Assembly (NCBI RefSeq): GCF_905220565.1
Contig: NC_059402.1
Coordinates: 10,975,501-11,039,500, forward strand
Direction: 5' to 3'
DNA from: Melitaea cinxia
Taxonomy: Eukaryota > Arthropoda > Insecta > Lepidoptera > Nymphalidae
DNA length: 64,000 nucleotides
Shown here: piece after piece, positions 23,003 through 34,000 of the stretch
How positions within the stretch are numbered: position 1 is the first letter of the stretch
Layout: each line of letters opens with the position of its first letter
Translations under genes and position numbers: made by a program
Notes under the pieces: model-generated
What the model was told of the DNA's origin: nothing
The model's database searches: none
The model's input: the letters and a program-made list of their open reading frames with translations, nothing else

Positions 23003-24478
23003 TATCCTTAAAATTTTAATAAATTAAACACATTGATTTACTAAAAATGTTGTTGTTTTGTATAATTAGTATGATTTATTGAAGGGGATTGAAAATAACC
23101 TATTATCTTATTTTTATACATGTTAATTTATTTCTAGAGAGGGTGTACCTTCAGCGAGATTTGTATTATGTAAAGGTTATGGAAAAGATGGTTTTAAATT
23201 TTTTACTAATTACGGTAGCAGAAAAGCTAAAGAAATGGCAAGTATTAGTATTTCAGTCCTCATTTTCAATGACGTGTCATATGAAAAAGTGGTCTGAAAG
23301 AGATCACTCTACTAGAGATAATTTATTAATATTCTTTCTTATATTTTTTTTAATGGGGTACATAAAAGTATTTATTATTGTAATGATTATTATAAAATCA
23401 CAAATGAAATTTGATAAGATATTAGGGGTATGTAAATATGTTGATTCTAATGCTTATAATTGATACTTTAGGAAGAAAATCCTAATGTTGCAGCAACATT
23501 CTATTGGGAAATACTGAACAGATCTGTAAGGATTGAGGGTGTTGTTGAAAAACTGTCTGAAGAAGAATCCACAAAATATTTTCACTCTCGACCTGTTCCA
23601 AGTCAAATTGCTGCATCCACTAGCTATCAAAGCACTCCGATTGAATCAAGAGATGTACTTTGTGAAAGAGAAAAAGTTTTAGAAGTTGAATATATGATAC
23701 CAGGAAAGGAAGTTCCAAAACCTACATTTTGGTATGTCATTTTATATCTACTGTCAATAATTTTTTTTATTACGTAAGAAGATAGACTAGCTATACAAAT
23801 TTTGCATGTGGTTAGTTCAATTTTCAGAATTCTTTCTACAGATTTAAGCAAAAAGTGTGTGTCAGGTCCATCAATCAACCGGAGTTATCTCCTTAAGAAC
23901 GATTACCGTGATATTTATCTCTCTCTTTCTCTTATACATTTTTCATACTACAGGGCTTTTTTTCATACAAAAAGTTTGACAAACAAGCGTATCGCTCAAC
24001 TGATGATAAGCGATTTCTGTAGCTTAAAGAAACCTGCAACATCTTCCAACCCTCAACATACTTCCCCAGTCACACTGTTCCAGATTTGGAGCAGTATATT
24101 TCCTGCTGTGCTCTACCTCAGTTATATGCAGAAGTTGTATAATTTCTTACACTTCAAATCATATTTAGAATGGATAGTCAAATATCTGTACTAAATTCAT
24201 CACATCATCATGATAATAAATTCATCACATCATCATGATAATAAATTCATCACAATAATAAATTCAAATATAATTTCGTGTTAGTAATACAGACAATTTA
24301 ATTCAATTTTAGGGGTGGATACATCATTCGACCAAGGTCTGTTGAATTTTGGCAAGGTCAAAGAGATAGACTACACGACAGAATTAAGTTTAGGAAGCCT
24401 AAGGAAGGAGAGCTTCCAGATGAAAAGCTCTTACATCAAGGTGAAGATGGCTGGGTCTTTGAGAGATTGTCACCTTAA
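21680..24478 (+). CDS. PNPO: Pyridoxine/pyridoxamine 5'-phosphate oxidase
   Basis: PNPO oxidises pyridoxine or pyridoxamine 5'-phosphate to pyridoxal 5'-phosphate with FMN, the last step of vitamin B6 salvage. Five exons give a consistent frame: 21680-21755, 22740-22896, 23138-23237, 23472-23731 and 24313-24478. Key blocks in order are 'EPNAMCLATATK', 'GYGKDGFKFFTNY', 'FYWEILNRSVRIEG', 'YFHSRPVPSQI', and the family signature around 'VEFWQGQRDRLHDR' near the C-terminus, ending 'ERLSP'. The start at 21680 gives a short leader before a second ATG (codon 20, 'MSIDIGGM') that aligns with the usual family start; either could be used. Intron 3 has a GC donor (23238-23239) rather than GT: only this site restores the 'SRKAKEM|EENPNVAA' alignment. 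Intron 1 is mostly repeats (a MITE-like copy and a SINE), and a long TA microsatellite follows the exon 2 donor. The gene converges with METTL18, 330 bp away. Confidence 0.94.
21895..22335 (+). repeat. 'accgacttc' MITE-like copy in PNPO intron 1
   Basis: A near full-length copy of about 440 bp, from 'ttaaccgacttaaaaaaaag' to the terminal hairpin 'gtttgcctgcaaac' plus 'acaatc'. It lies entirely within the intron and in the same orientation as the gene. Confidence 0.8.
22362..22712 (+). mobile_element. tRNA-derived SINE in PNPO intron 1
   Basis: The head carries an RNA polymerase III promoter: box A 'tggcgcaatggtta' at about 22369 and box B 'gggttcgatcccc' at about 22419. The body ends in a LINE-like tail ('ggtttatgtccgtagtggga...ggctgaagcg'). 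The tRNA-like head does not form an intact cloverleaf with a normal acceptor stem, so I call a SINE rather than a tRNA gene. A related but diverged copy is at 42775-43125. Confidence 0.8.
22903..23006. repeat. (TA)n microsatellite beside PNPO exon 2
   Basis: An almost pure alternating TA run of about 100 bp begins six bases after the exon 2 splice donor at 22897. Long open frames on both strands through it are artefacts of the repeat. Confidence 0.95.
24193..24262. repeat. 25-bp tandem repeat in PNPO intron 4
   Basis: The unit 'aaattcatcacatcatcatg' plus 'ataat' recurs at 24193, 24218 and (partly) 24243 with an exact 25-base period. The first two units are identical. Confidence 0.85.
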
Positions 24479-24609
24479 TATTAAGCAAAATGAATTTTGA
24501 TCAGTACCAGTTTTTAGCCATTTCAACGCCATGTCTTCCATTTCTTATTAGTATATTTTTTGGTGTTTTTTTAATAATGTTATATCACAACATAGTATAA
24601 AATGAAGTT

Positions 24610-24790
24610 GCTTTCTCTGTCCCTATGTATGCTTAAATTTTTAAAACTACGCAATGGATTTTAATGCGGTTTTTTTAAATAGATAAGAGTGATTGAAGAG
24701 GAAGGTTTATATGTATAATACATACATAATATAGTAGAGGAATACTGGTAGTTTTTGCAACCGTGCGAAGCTGGGGCGGGTCGCTAGTTA
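24610..24790 (+). repeat. Short interspersed element between PNPO and METTL18
   Basis: It starts near 'ttgctttctctgtccctatg' and ends 'gtgcgaagctggggcgggtcgctagtta', typical of a common lepidopteran short repeat. It fills most of the space between the two converging genes. Confidence 0.6.
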
Positions 24791-24809
24791 TAAATAAACA
24801 ATAAATATT

Positions 24810-26415
24810 TCAAGAATGTTTTATTTTTAAAATTTCTCTTTGTATCCCATTAGTTGTTTTCCATATAACTTCATTATCTAGAGATGAATCTTTTATAGCA
24901 GTTTCAAATTGTCTTGTACCACCTCCAACACCAAAATAATATGTTTTAGATGCTATAAAAATGTCACCATTATCGCTTAATCTATCTTTGAATAGGCTAA
25001 TAAGTTTATTGTAATTGCTTGGATTGTACAACGTTTCTGATGTGAGTATTATGTCAAACTTTTCAGATTCATCTAAAAGTTTGTTGAATGAAGCCCAGTC
25101 CCCTGAATAAAATTTACATTTTTTTATTTCTGCACTCAATTCCTCCTCTTCAAAGTTTAAGTAAACATTTGGTATGGTAGAGTATTGTACTATTTCTTTG
25201 TTCTGAAAATAAGTAAATTGATAATTATTTTTATTGCAATTAGTTAAAATAGATAAGTATATATATGCATTTTAATTTTCTTACATAATCTTGAAAAGTG
25301 GCAATTCCACCTTTTAACAATGAATATATTCCCAGTATACCAGCACCACAGCCTAAATCTAAAACTTTTTTATTTTTAAACATAATAGTTTTTGAATTAT
25401 CTTCGAAATATTCAATTAGATCATATGTACATTCCCAAATTTTCAATCCTCCTGTAGCAAAATTATCATTAGATTAGATTTAAAAATATTTATAAAATAT
25501 GTATCTAATCATTATTTCTGACATGCACAACTGCTTACATTATATTTAATTGAAATTTATAGTATAGACAAAATGTATAGAAAAAAAATGTTAATAAATT
25601 CGATAAGGATATTTGGACACTAGCATGACTCCAGTGGTAATTTAGTGTGACTGGCATTAAGTACAGTTTTAAACCTATTGCGGTTCTGTTTCTGTAATTT
25701 AATCATGCTGAATACTGAATACCTCTAGTGCTCTTTAGAAGCAGGAGGTGGGGAGGGAGGTCCACCCTGCTCGCAAATGCAGACAACGCATTGTGGTTGT
25801 CTGAATTTTGTTACGCAAGGGCAAAGGGACTGCACCTTCCGAAGCGCCAGAGATGTCACAGAACGAAATTATGCTTAACGGTCTAATTTTCAGGTTAGGT
25901 TTACGGGATTTCTTTTTTTTTTTCAACAAGTACCAGTCACGCTAAATTACAACTGGAGTCACCTAGTGTCCGAATATCCTCAGATCCTCCTTAAATTATA
26001 TACAGAAAAAAAAATATTTAAAGAAATGATTTATGATAATTATTTGTACCTTCATATTTACCGGTGACTAGGTCACTGTGTTTTTTCTCAGCAAGTTCAA
26101 GAACAGTTCCAATCCCCTTGTATTTCAAATACGTTATCATATTGTTAACTGATACATGTCCTATCTCCACATCGCCGCATACAAACATTTTAGCATGAGA
26201 CAACAAATCTTTAATTTCTTTTACTTGATGACTTGGGATAACTTCTTCACTATCGAACCATTTGATTTCTTCCTTATCTTAAATATAGTCAGTTTATTTA
26301 GTTTTCTGTTGATTTGATACTTTTTAAATTCTAACCTTAAATCGGATTTTTTGTTTATACCTTTCTCGTGTAAGTCATCGGTATTACCGGAGAAATTAAA
26401 TTTAAAAGAGGTCAT
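24810..26415 (-). CDS. METTL18: Histidine protein N-methyltransferase, METTL18 family
   Basis: METTL18 (Hpm1 in yeast) is an S-adenosylmethionine-dependent methyltransferase that modifies a histidine of ribosomal protein uL3. Four minus-strand exons fit: 26361-26415, 26050-26277, 25285-25451 and 24810-25202. They give a protein of about 280 residues, shorter than the human one because the acidic N-terminal region is reduced. The start 'MTSFKFNF' matches the conserved 'MTFQFNF' opening. Diagnostic blocks are 'HSDLVTGKYEGGLKIWECT', the SAM-binding motif 'VLDLGCGAGILGI', 'FQDYN', 'LTSETLYNP' and 'KTYYFGVGGGT'. The exon 1 donor (AAAG|GTATAA, phase 1) was chosen because it alone joins in frame to exon 2; its acceptor lacks a strong pyrimidine tract, so this junction is the least certain. 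Intron 2 holds a MITE (25603-25982). Confidence 0.92.
25603..25982. mobile_element. MITE with roughly 50-bp terminal inverted repeats
   Basis: The left end ('aaggatatttggacactag' through 'tttagtgtgactgg') and the right end ('accagtcacgctaaatta' through 'agtgtccgaatatcct') are reverse complements over about 50 bases with a few mismatches. The centre is non-coding: its 64-codon open frame is not domain-like. The element sits in METTL18 intron 2. Confidence 0.85.
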
Positions 26416-27412
26416 AACTTGTTATTTTATATAAGTTTTACTGAAAACGTTTTATGTAATAAAATCGTTTTTATCAAATAATCAATGTTTTTTCGTTTGT
26501 AGGTTTGCAGCAAACAAGTACCAAGTTTCGTCTTTGCTCGTTTTGCTCAAGTTTTGCTTTTGAAGTACTCTACAATTCTTTATCACTGCTTTCAGCTTAT
26601 AGCCTGTGTCCAAATAAAGAAAGAAAGAAAGTATCAATTGGACACAAATTAGATCACCTCCCATGTGGAGTAGAAAAGACACAGTGGAGAGTGGAGACCA
26701 TAGATAATAAATACACTTAACCCTTTCACCGCCTGAGTCGGATTTATCCGACAAAAACTTTCGGGCTCATTCCGCCTGAGTCGGATTTATCCGACACAAA
26801 ACCCTGTGTATTAAATATTCAATTTTTAAACGTATTATGATGTTTTAGCCTATAATACATTTTTTTTCGAAAGTTTATCTTTCAACCTTTTAACTAGTGT
26901 TACAATTCATATTTACTATATCCAAAAACAAAATAAAATACTATTTCAATTAAGGTAAATTTACTAATATTATCCCGGAGAAAGTCTATTGACTTCCAAC
27001 GCCTATGTCGTATTTATCCGACATTAGTGATGAGACATAATGCTAGAATTTATAAGATATGGAATATTCATAAACAAAAATATTATATTACCAAGTTATT
27101 GAATAAAAAAACGTATATTACATACATACATTTAATAAAGTAAACGTGTTGTTTTTGCTCTGTGTAAATCTATATTTTGTAAGAAATTAGCGATATAGTT
27201 ATTTTTCTACGGACAACTATAAATGCTAATTCACATCCCTAGACTGAGTCCTTTACGCCAGTATAGCCAGTACATAGCCAGAGCCAGTGTCGGATAAACA
27301 CGACCGCTCATGACGTCACAATCGTATGGAATTTTCCATTAGTGTTGCGCGTGTTTTTGTGATATAGTAGTGAGTTAGTTTTACGTTCGTGTTTTTAAAA
27401 TTGAAATTTACC

Positions 27413-27562
27413 ATGACGACTGCTGAAGAATTAATACGAATTCTAGAAGGTGATGACGATAACGAATTTGTGTCAGACGAAAAATTTGATATTGACGAAG
27501 AGATAATTATATCTTTTATTAAATTGTTTTATTTAAATTTATTGTGCAGTGAGAAACGGTGA
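27413..27562 (+). pseudogene. Truncated piggyBac-type transposase N-terminus
   Basis: A 49-codon frame starts 'MTTAEELIRILEGDDDNE' and continues with an acidic 'SDEKFDIDEE' stretch, as in the N-termini of piggyBac transposases. It then ends at a stop with no DDD catalytic domain. Assignment rests on its place inside a TTAA-flanked element more than on the short sequence itself. Confidence 0.5.
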
Positions 27563-27756
27563 TTATACGACGACGAAGAACCAATAAATATAGGATTAAA
27601 GAACTTTTTTGCTCATAATAATTTAACATTCACTTAAAATGAGATATATTTCAGAAATCAAGCAATGCTATTTGTAGTAGTGGCAATTTAACGGAGTGAT
27701 ATTGAATCGGTAGGTTATTTTTTTCCGTGTCTCTCATAGGTGTATGAACATCATTT

Positions 27757-28175
27757 TTAACCGACTTCAAAAAGGAAAAGGTTACTCAATCCGACCGTAT
27801 TATGTATGTTCGGAGATAACTTCGTCGTTTATGAACCGATTTTGATAATTCTTTTTTTGTTGGAAAGGAGATTTTCCTAGTTTGATACCGTGATAAGGAA
27901 ACCAGGATCTGATGATGGGATCCTAGAGAAATCGAGGGAAACTCATAAATCCGCATAACTTTTTACTGGGTATACCGATTTTGATGATTTTTAATTTAAT
28001 CGAAAGCCGATGCTTATCATGTGGTCACGTTTAAATTTCATCGTAATCTGATCACAACTTTTGGAGTAATCTTTGATAGTGCGTATTTGCTCGAGTATTT
28101 TTTCGTCTACTTACGTTGTACTACTTATCGATATAATTGAAGCTGGTTTTTCTCCGTTTGCCTGCAAACACAATT
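27757..28175 (+). repeat. 'accgacttc' MITE-like copy nested in the piggyBac element
   Basis: A near full-length copy of about 420 bp, from 'ttaaccgacttcaaaaagga' to the terminal hairpin 'gtttgcctgcaaac'. Nesting shows it inserted after the piggyBac element. Confidence 0.85.
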
Positions 28176-28495
28176 ATAATACGTAATGCTCGTGCAAAAG
28201 ACTTCACACAAATTAACACAAAGTCAAGAGACTTTCAGCCCGTTTCCATCTCCAGAGTATTAATTTTTTATGAAGAAATAACAAACAAGACTGATTAAGC
28301 ATGTTTAAAGACTGATTCGCGTATGTTTGAAGATTAATTAATGTGCAGTACTATACTTAATAAATAAATTAAACCTTTGATTAAAATTTTGTAATTTTTA
28401 TTCATTTCATTACTTTGTTTATCGATAACTATACTTAACACTATGTAAAATTGTACCTAAAGGTTGCTGGCGCTACAGGCACTTCAAAGGGTTAA

Positions 28496-29387
28496 ACTAG
28501 GTACTGTTGTCATTCACCTGAGCGATACGTCATTAATAGCTGAGTTACTTACAATCAATGATGAACCGCTGGATCGAACGCCGTATAATTAAAAAAAAGA
28601 CGAGTTATAAGAATTATTTATATTTATAATTTATATATTTTTTATAAGTATTAAATTAACCTAAATGCTCATTGAAAATTATCTCATAACCAGTGTCAAG
28701 TAGTCTTTATTACTCTTTATAAGAAAAAAAGTACTGCGTAATTCGTTGTCTTTATCTTTTATTAATAAGTGTTTAAAATTTAAATAATGGAAGGCTAGCT
28801 GTTGTAGAATTATTTATTAACAGTAAAAAAGTACTGCGTAATATATCGGTAAATCCAGAATTTAATTTAAATCAGATTTATTGATAGTTCAGTATTAGCC
28901 TTAATTGAAAATTAATATTAATAATGAACATAAAACATTTCTTTCAGGGACATAAAAACGTCTTAATTTTTACACTTATTTGTTTTAATGTGTGTAATAA
29001 AATAATTGTATTATTTTATTAATTTGAAAAAAACTTATCTAGTAGGTAGTAGCAAACAAGTGAAAGTCATTCGTTTAGAAAAAAAAAATTTAAAAAGTAT
29101 AAAATACTTCATTATCTTTATCTTTTGTTAATAAGTGTTTAAATAATGGAGTTAAACAACGAAAAGCTAACTGTGGTAGGATTATTTAATATACCTTCAC
29201 TACAATAAAACTAATATAAAAAATTGCAGTTGGATGAGTGAACGCATCCAATTATTTCAGCTATTCATTCGTTCAAGCACACGAGTCAAACTAAAGACAC
29301 TAAAGAGTCAAAAATTGTGCGGTTTCAACTGTAATTCACTTACCGAAATATTTATAAGTATAAAACGAGCAATAATATTAATAAATA
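28496..29387. other. PSME3 upstream region
   Basis: No gene is recognised. Positions 28690-29200 hold two echoes of one sequence ('ctttatcttttattaataagtgtttaaa' near 28750 and again near 29115), suggesting an old local duplication. The PSME3 promoter should lie near the right end. Confidence 0.4.
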
Positions 29388-31812
29388 ATGACAGACGTTG
29401 CAAAGAAGGTAAAGCTAAATATATGTAATTCGTAGGTCTTCCGTTAATATAGCATGAGCGGTATGTTTGTATCATCCATTGTGCGTTTTATTGCACCATG
29501 CTTTTCTCTAATTTTCAAGAGTTTACTAAGCAGGTAGTCATTTATATTAGTGTTCCCGTATAAATTTCTCATTATTCAATAGATTATTCTTTATAAAGTC
29601 AACATAACCTCGTTGATGTTCGTGTGGCCATGGGGTCGGTGATTTGTGTGTTCGTATAAGACCGTGTTTGCTGACTTGTGTGTTGTGTTTGCGATCGAAC
29701 TTGGAACTTAAATATGAATTATTTGTTAATTTTAGGTCCAGGACTACAAAGATTCCCTGAAACAGAAAGCAGAACACTTAATTATAAGAGGATTCCCAGA
29801 AAAGATAGTTAAGTTGAATGAACTTCTAGAAACGTCAAATTTTCAAAATCGGGATCTGTCAGACGTACATCAGGTAAATAATGTATTGTACATAATATTA
29901 CTTAGTAAAAACTCTAATTTTAGTTATGGTACTATTAGTATATTATTAGTAATTAATGGTCAGTCATGAAATTACTTATCACACATTACAGGACTTAAAC
30001 ATTCCAGTGCCTCCTCCAATTCAGCCTCAGAATGAACCAAATGCTAAGAGGCAGCGTGTAGACTCATCGGAGGTATCAAGTAACTCATCAATTGAGGGTA
30101 CTCGAGTGTATGCGCTGCCAAATGGAACAGTACCATGTAATAAGCCACTTAGTGATCTAATACACCTTGTCAAACCACATATTAGAGAACTGGTTGAAGA
30201 TTCAAACCTGGTATGTTTCCTTCATTTATATAAATTTATTATACTTACATTTTTACAATACATCAAATGTAGTACTAATGAGTTCAAATATAGGAAGTTG
30301 TAATCTTATAAATATTTAAAAGTAAATTTATTGTTAATTATTTTTATAGAAAATCTAATTATTGTTCTGGTTTTTATATATTCTAATTATAATAAGCAAC
30401 TTAAGTTGGGTTTTAAACTCATATTAATCATAATCATAATTGGAATCATTATGTTAATTGGAATGTTAAGGGAATGTAATCTGTAATCGTCATTAATACT
30501 GAAGAGTTTGTTTATTTGTTTAAACATGAATATATTGTAAAAGTACAGTGAAACTACAACTATGAATATAAATACAACATAAAAGTCATCTATAGTATAT
30601 GTATTTTTTATTTTCTAGCTTAAAATGTGGATTTCATTTATGATCCCAAAGATAGAGGATGGCAATAACTTTGGTGTATCAATACAAGAAGACACCCTGG
30701 CTGAAATACAATCTGTTGAATCAGAAGCCGCAGCATTCTTTGACCAAATTTCGAGATACTTTATATCCCGAGCAAAGATAGTATCAAAAGTTGCGAAATA
30801 TCCACATATTGACGATTACAGAAGAGCTGTAAGAGTGAGTAATATGTTTCATAATATTATGCCATATAGATGTAACAAATATAGGCAAACATAGGTAGGA
30901 GGAAGATGTTGTACAAAATTATACTTAGTATACAATTTGAATTACAACCGATTGAATTTGAACTGATTGTCAGCTTATTGAGAGCATAGTAGAAAATATC
31001 TTAGTCTAAATCTGAATGAGTCTAGCTTGGGGAGTACCTCATTGTCATAGAATATAAAGCAAAATAGTACTGCTCTTATAGAAAAATCTTTGTAGTTTTA
31101 TGCTCCTGTGGTGGGTAAGGTAGCCTAGGCTACTGGGGACTAATGGGGAGAGTCAGGGTTAGGGTCATCACCAAGCTGTTAATGTGATTAATTAGCATCA
31201 GGCAGACAGTTTCCTTTTGTTTATACAATTTTTTTTTACATTTTTTTTGTATTTTTTTTCTGTTTTACATTATTGCATACATTTTAATACAAAAAATTCG
31301 TTTGTTTGTCATTTATTTTATGGTTTTGAATGCCAAGAATAGTTATGTGCTTTGTATTTTTTAATTTGGAAATAAATAACATTACTTTTATTGTCAGTGG
31401 ATACTACAGTTTTCTTAGGGATAAATTTGGAGTCTAACTTCAGTGGAATTCTCTTTTGTCATCCTTGAATAGTAGACTCAGCTCTGCAGCATTCGCAAGC
31501 TGGTGGCTAGGTTCTACTGGAGTATCCTCTTATGTAGAGTAAAACACTCTTTGAATATAAAATTCGCTGGCACAAAGCCACGGGCACAGCTGGTATATAT
31601 ATATTACTTATCATAGTAGGCACATAAATTATCATGTTTTTTGTTATTAACGTACATCTTTGTTTCAGGAATTAGACGAGAAAGAGTATTTGTCTCTTTG
31701 GCTTGTAATGTGTGAGATTCGCAACCGCTACTGTTCCTTACATGATATTGTCATCAAGAATTTAGAAAAAATCAAAAAGCCACGCTCCTCCAATGCAGAT
31801 TCATTATACTAG
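29388..31812 (+). CDS. PSME3: Proteasome activator complex subunit 3 (PA28-gamma/REG-gamma)
   Basis: PA28-gamma forms a heptameric nuclear cap that opens the 20S proteasome for ATP- and ubiquitin-independent degradation. Five exons, all phase 0, are 29388-29408, 29736-29873, 29992-30210, 30619-30834 and 31669-31812. The product is 245 residues, against about 254 in vertebrates. Exon 1 encodes only seven codons (MTDVAKK). The N-terminal helix precedes 'DLNIPVPPPI', then a homologue-specific insert with a basic KRQR patch that may act in nuclear import, then 'KMWISFMIPKIEDGNNFGVS', 'ESEAAAFFDQISRY', 'KYPHIDDYRRAV' and the C-terminal 'RSSNADSLY'. The last residues dock into the 20S alpha ring. 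An AATAAA at 32011-32016 may be the polyadenylation signal. Confidence 0.96.
31020..31235 (+). repeat. LINE-tail repeat in PSME3 intron 4
   Basis: This diverged copy of the 'ctcctgtggtgggtaaggta' family ends 'gcatcaggcagacagtttcc' plus a T-rich run. Related copies are at 14380 and 34480. A short 'cacgggcacagctggtatat' element end lies further downstream at about 31570-31600. Confidence 0.55.
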
Positions 31813-33328
31813 GTCTTAACTTTAATCTCAACTAGTATTCTTAGGTGCAAGGATTACTTGTGAACTTTAAGGGTAACTATAATACAAATTTATTTGGTTT
31901 TTTATTCACTAGATGAGTGTATACAGGCGACTGTATATATTTAATTGAAATATTAACACTAATTAGGTTAAACCTAATTTGCTATACTTAAGCACTGTAA
32001 CAGTTTAATTAATAAATATTTTTCTGACATATCTCAAAAACTTGTCTTTACTCTTTGAATTATTTCTTAAATAAAATAATTAACGAAATTACTAGTGAGT
32101 AAAAAATAGATATAGGATACATATGGCATTGTGGTCTTGTAGCGAGAATTGTTAGTATTATAGTGTGACTGAAATATATGTAGCATTTTAGTGTTTGTTG
32201 TTTCAAATGTCATAGTGATAAGAATGTTTTTCATATACATGTAATATATCTGTTTGAATTTTTATGAAGTTGATATATTTTGCAAACAAAAACAATTAAT
32301 TGTTTTGCTTCCATTAAATTTTGTAAAATAAATTGTATACTTATTGCAGATATACTGAATCTGTTCTGAATGAATAAAAGAATTATATAAATGACAAAAT
32401 AATAATAAGAAATGAACTTGAATATTGGGATATTCTGTATAAATATTGCACATTTTACTCTAATAAGGTGTCCAAAATAGGGCGTACAATCCTGCAGCCT
32501 CATTAGTGGTATTTGCAGGTTACAGAATTTTCAACTCTGTGGGATAACTGTATTTCATGATAGCCATCCTACTCCATTTTGTCTTATAATCGATAGACTA
32601 TCTCTATTCTTGTAGCAAGTAATTTTTAGTTGGTAAGCCTTTTAAAAAAGTGTACACGTTTTTGAACTTTGTTAAAATCAGATATCAATTCTCCATTTGT
32701 GAAAATGCTTCGTTAGCTGTGAAAGAAAGTCGTGTACATGCTTATTACATTTCCGTAAATCTAGCTAGATCCCGCAATCGTAACCCCATATCACGCGGGA
32801 CTGAAAAGTGTTACGGGATTTAGGAATCCCGAGATCTCGCTATTGCGGGATTGGAAGCCCTCATCCTACAAGGGAATAAATATGTGTATCCAAATATATC
32901 TCGCTACAGGACTGCTATATGAATACTTTGTTTTACCATCAAGTGATTCCAAATTTTATTCTTTATGAGACATTAGTTTAGTAAGTGCCTAATATTGTAT
33001 TTACATCATTAAAATGATCCCTTTAAACTTATAAGTTAATTTTAATTTATTGTACCTCAGTTTCATTTGAGAATGTCAGTAAAAATTTCTATTTTGATGA
33101 TCCTACCAAATACTGTCTCCCGGTATTAAAATATCCCTACAAACAGAATGTTAAGTCAAATTATAATCAATTCAATAAATCTGTTTCTACTAATGTTTGT
33201 CTTTTAATTGTGTTTCTATAACGTAAAAATTAAAACAGTTATTTTTCGATGTAACACTGCGTAGCGAATAATTTCTTGATTTTCACACAATTTAAATTTT
33301 TTAAAATTGTAATTAAATTGAAGTTAAT
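31813..33328. other. PSME3 3' flank, mostly unassigned
   Basis: The first 200 bp are the probable 3' UTR. The rest is AT-rich with no exon recognised. At 32765-32880 a block repeats variants of 'cgggattt', 'cgggactg' and 'cgggattg' in both orientations and is partly self-complementary; I cannot assign it. The minus-strand open frames at 32231-32503 show no domain. Confidence 0.35.
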
Positions 33329-33752
33329 ATAGGAGCCGAGACGTGGACACTGACAAAGGGACTGGTCCACAAGTTTAGGTTAGTCGCTCAACGTGCAATG
33401 GAACGGGCTATGCTTGAGGTTTCTCTCAAAGATAGGATTAGAAATGAGACTATCCGCGAGAGAACGAAAGTAACCAATATAGCCCACAGAATTAGCAAGT
33501 TGAAATGGCAGTGGGCTGGTCATCTGTGTCGCAGGACCGATGGCCGTGTGAGCAGACGAGTCCTGGAGTGGAGACCGCGTCTTGGCAAACGCAGTGTGGG
33601 ACGTCCTCCGGCCCGTTGTACCGATGATCTACCTAAGATTGCCGGTGTAGGCTGGATGAGGATTGCGGAAAACCGGGATGTCTGGCGCGAACCTGGGGAG
33701 GCCTATGTCCAGCAGTGGACTGCAATAGGCTGAACTGACTGACTGACAGACC
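33329..33752 (+). pseudogene. 5'-truncated LINE ORF2 C-terminus
   Basis: The reading starts inside an ORF ('ETWTLTKGLVHKFRLVAQRA') and continues open to a stop at 33731-33733. It includes 'KLKWQWAGHLCRR' and 'GKRSVGRPPARCTDDL', then 'GEAYVQQWTAIG'. This is the C-terminal region of a widespread lepidopteran endonuclease-reverse transcriptase. The final codons double as the 'gtccagcagtggactg' tail block found in many repeats here, followed by a (tgac)n tail. The conserved domains upstream are absent. Confidence 0.8.
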
Positions 33753-34000
33753 GAAGTTAAAGTGCTGCTCAACACGCTGCACTGAAGACCGAAAGTCGTT
33801 CTTCCCAAGTATAATAGGTCCTAGTAATATATCCTCCCAAATAGGTATAGTAATAGGTCCTCCCAAGTGAAATTACACTTTCATTTTACTTTAAATAATT
33901 GTCATTAAATTTGATTTATTTATGAAAACATGAACTTCGAAGAACTTTTCGAAGACCTCACATTCCAATTTGTGTATTTCACTCATTGTAAATATCAAAT

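Larger units (their letters stand above)
26721..28491 (+). mobile_element. piggyBac-like element with TTAA duplications
   Basis: The element is bounded by TTAA at 26717-26720 and 28492-28495. It begins 'ccctttcaccgcctgag' and ends with the inverted 'acttcaaaggg', matching the CCCTTT-type termini and TTAA target of the piggyBac superfamily. Subterminal repeats containing 'gtcggatttatccgac' occur at 26729-26753 and 26772-26796, with a diverged one near 27000. Only a short transposase start (27413-27562) survives. A copy of the 'accgacttc' repeat has inserted at 27757-28175. It is non-autonomous. Confidence 0.85.

Noticed and set aside
22742..23027. Tyr/Ile repeat proteins near 22.9 kb on both strands
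   Set aside because: They are read-through of the (TA)n microsatellite.
23089..23463. A 124-codon plus-strand gene inside PNPO
   Set aside because: It reads PNPO exon 3 in the wrong frame and runs on through intron 3.
26482..26754. A 90-codon minus-strand gene between METTL18 and the piggyBac element
   Set aside because: It runs into the piggyBac terminal repeat, has no domain and no splice context.
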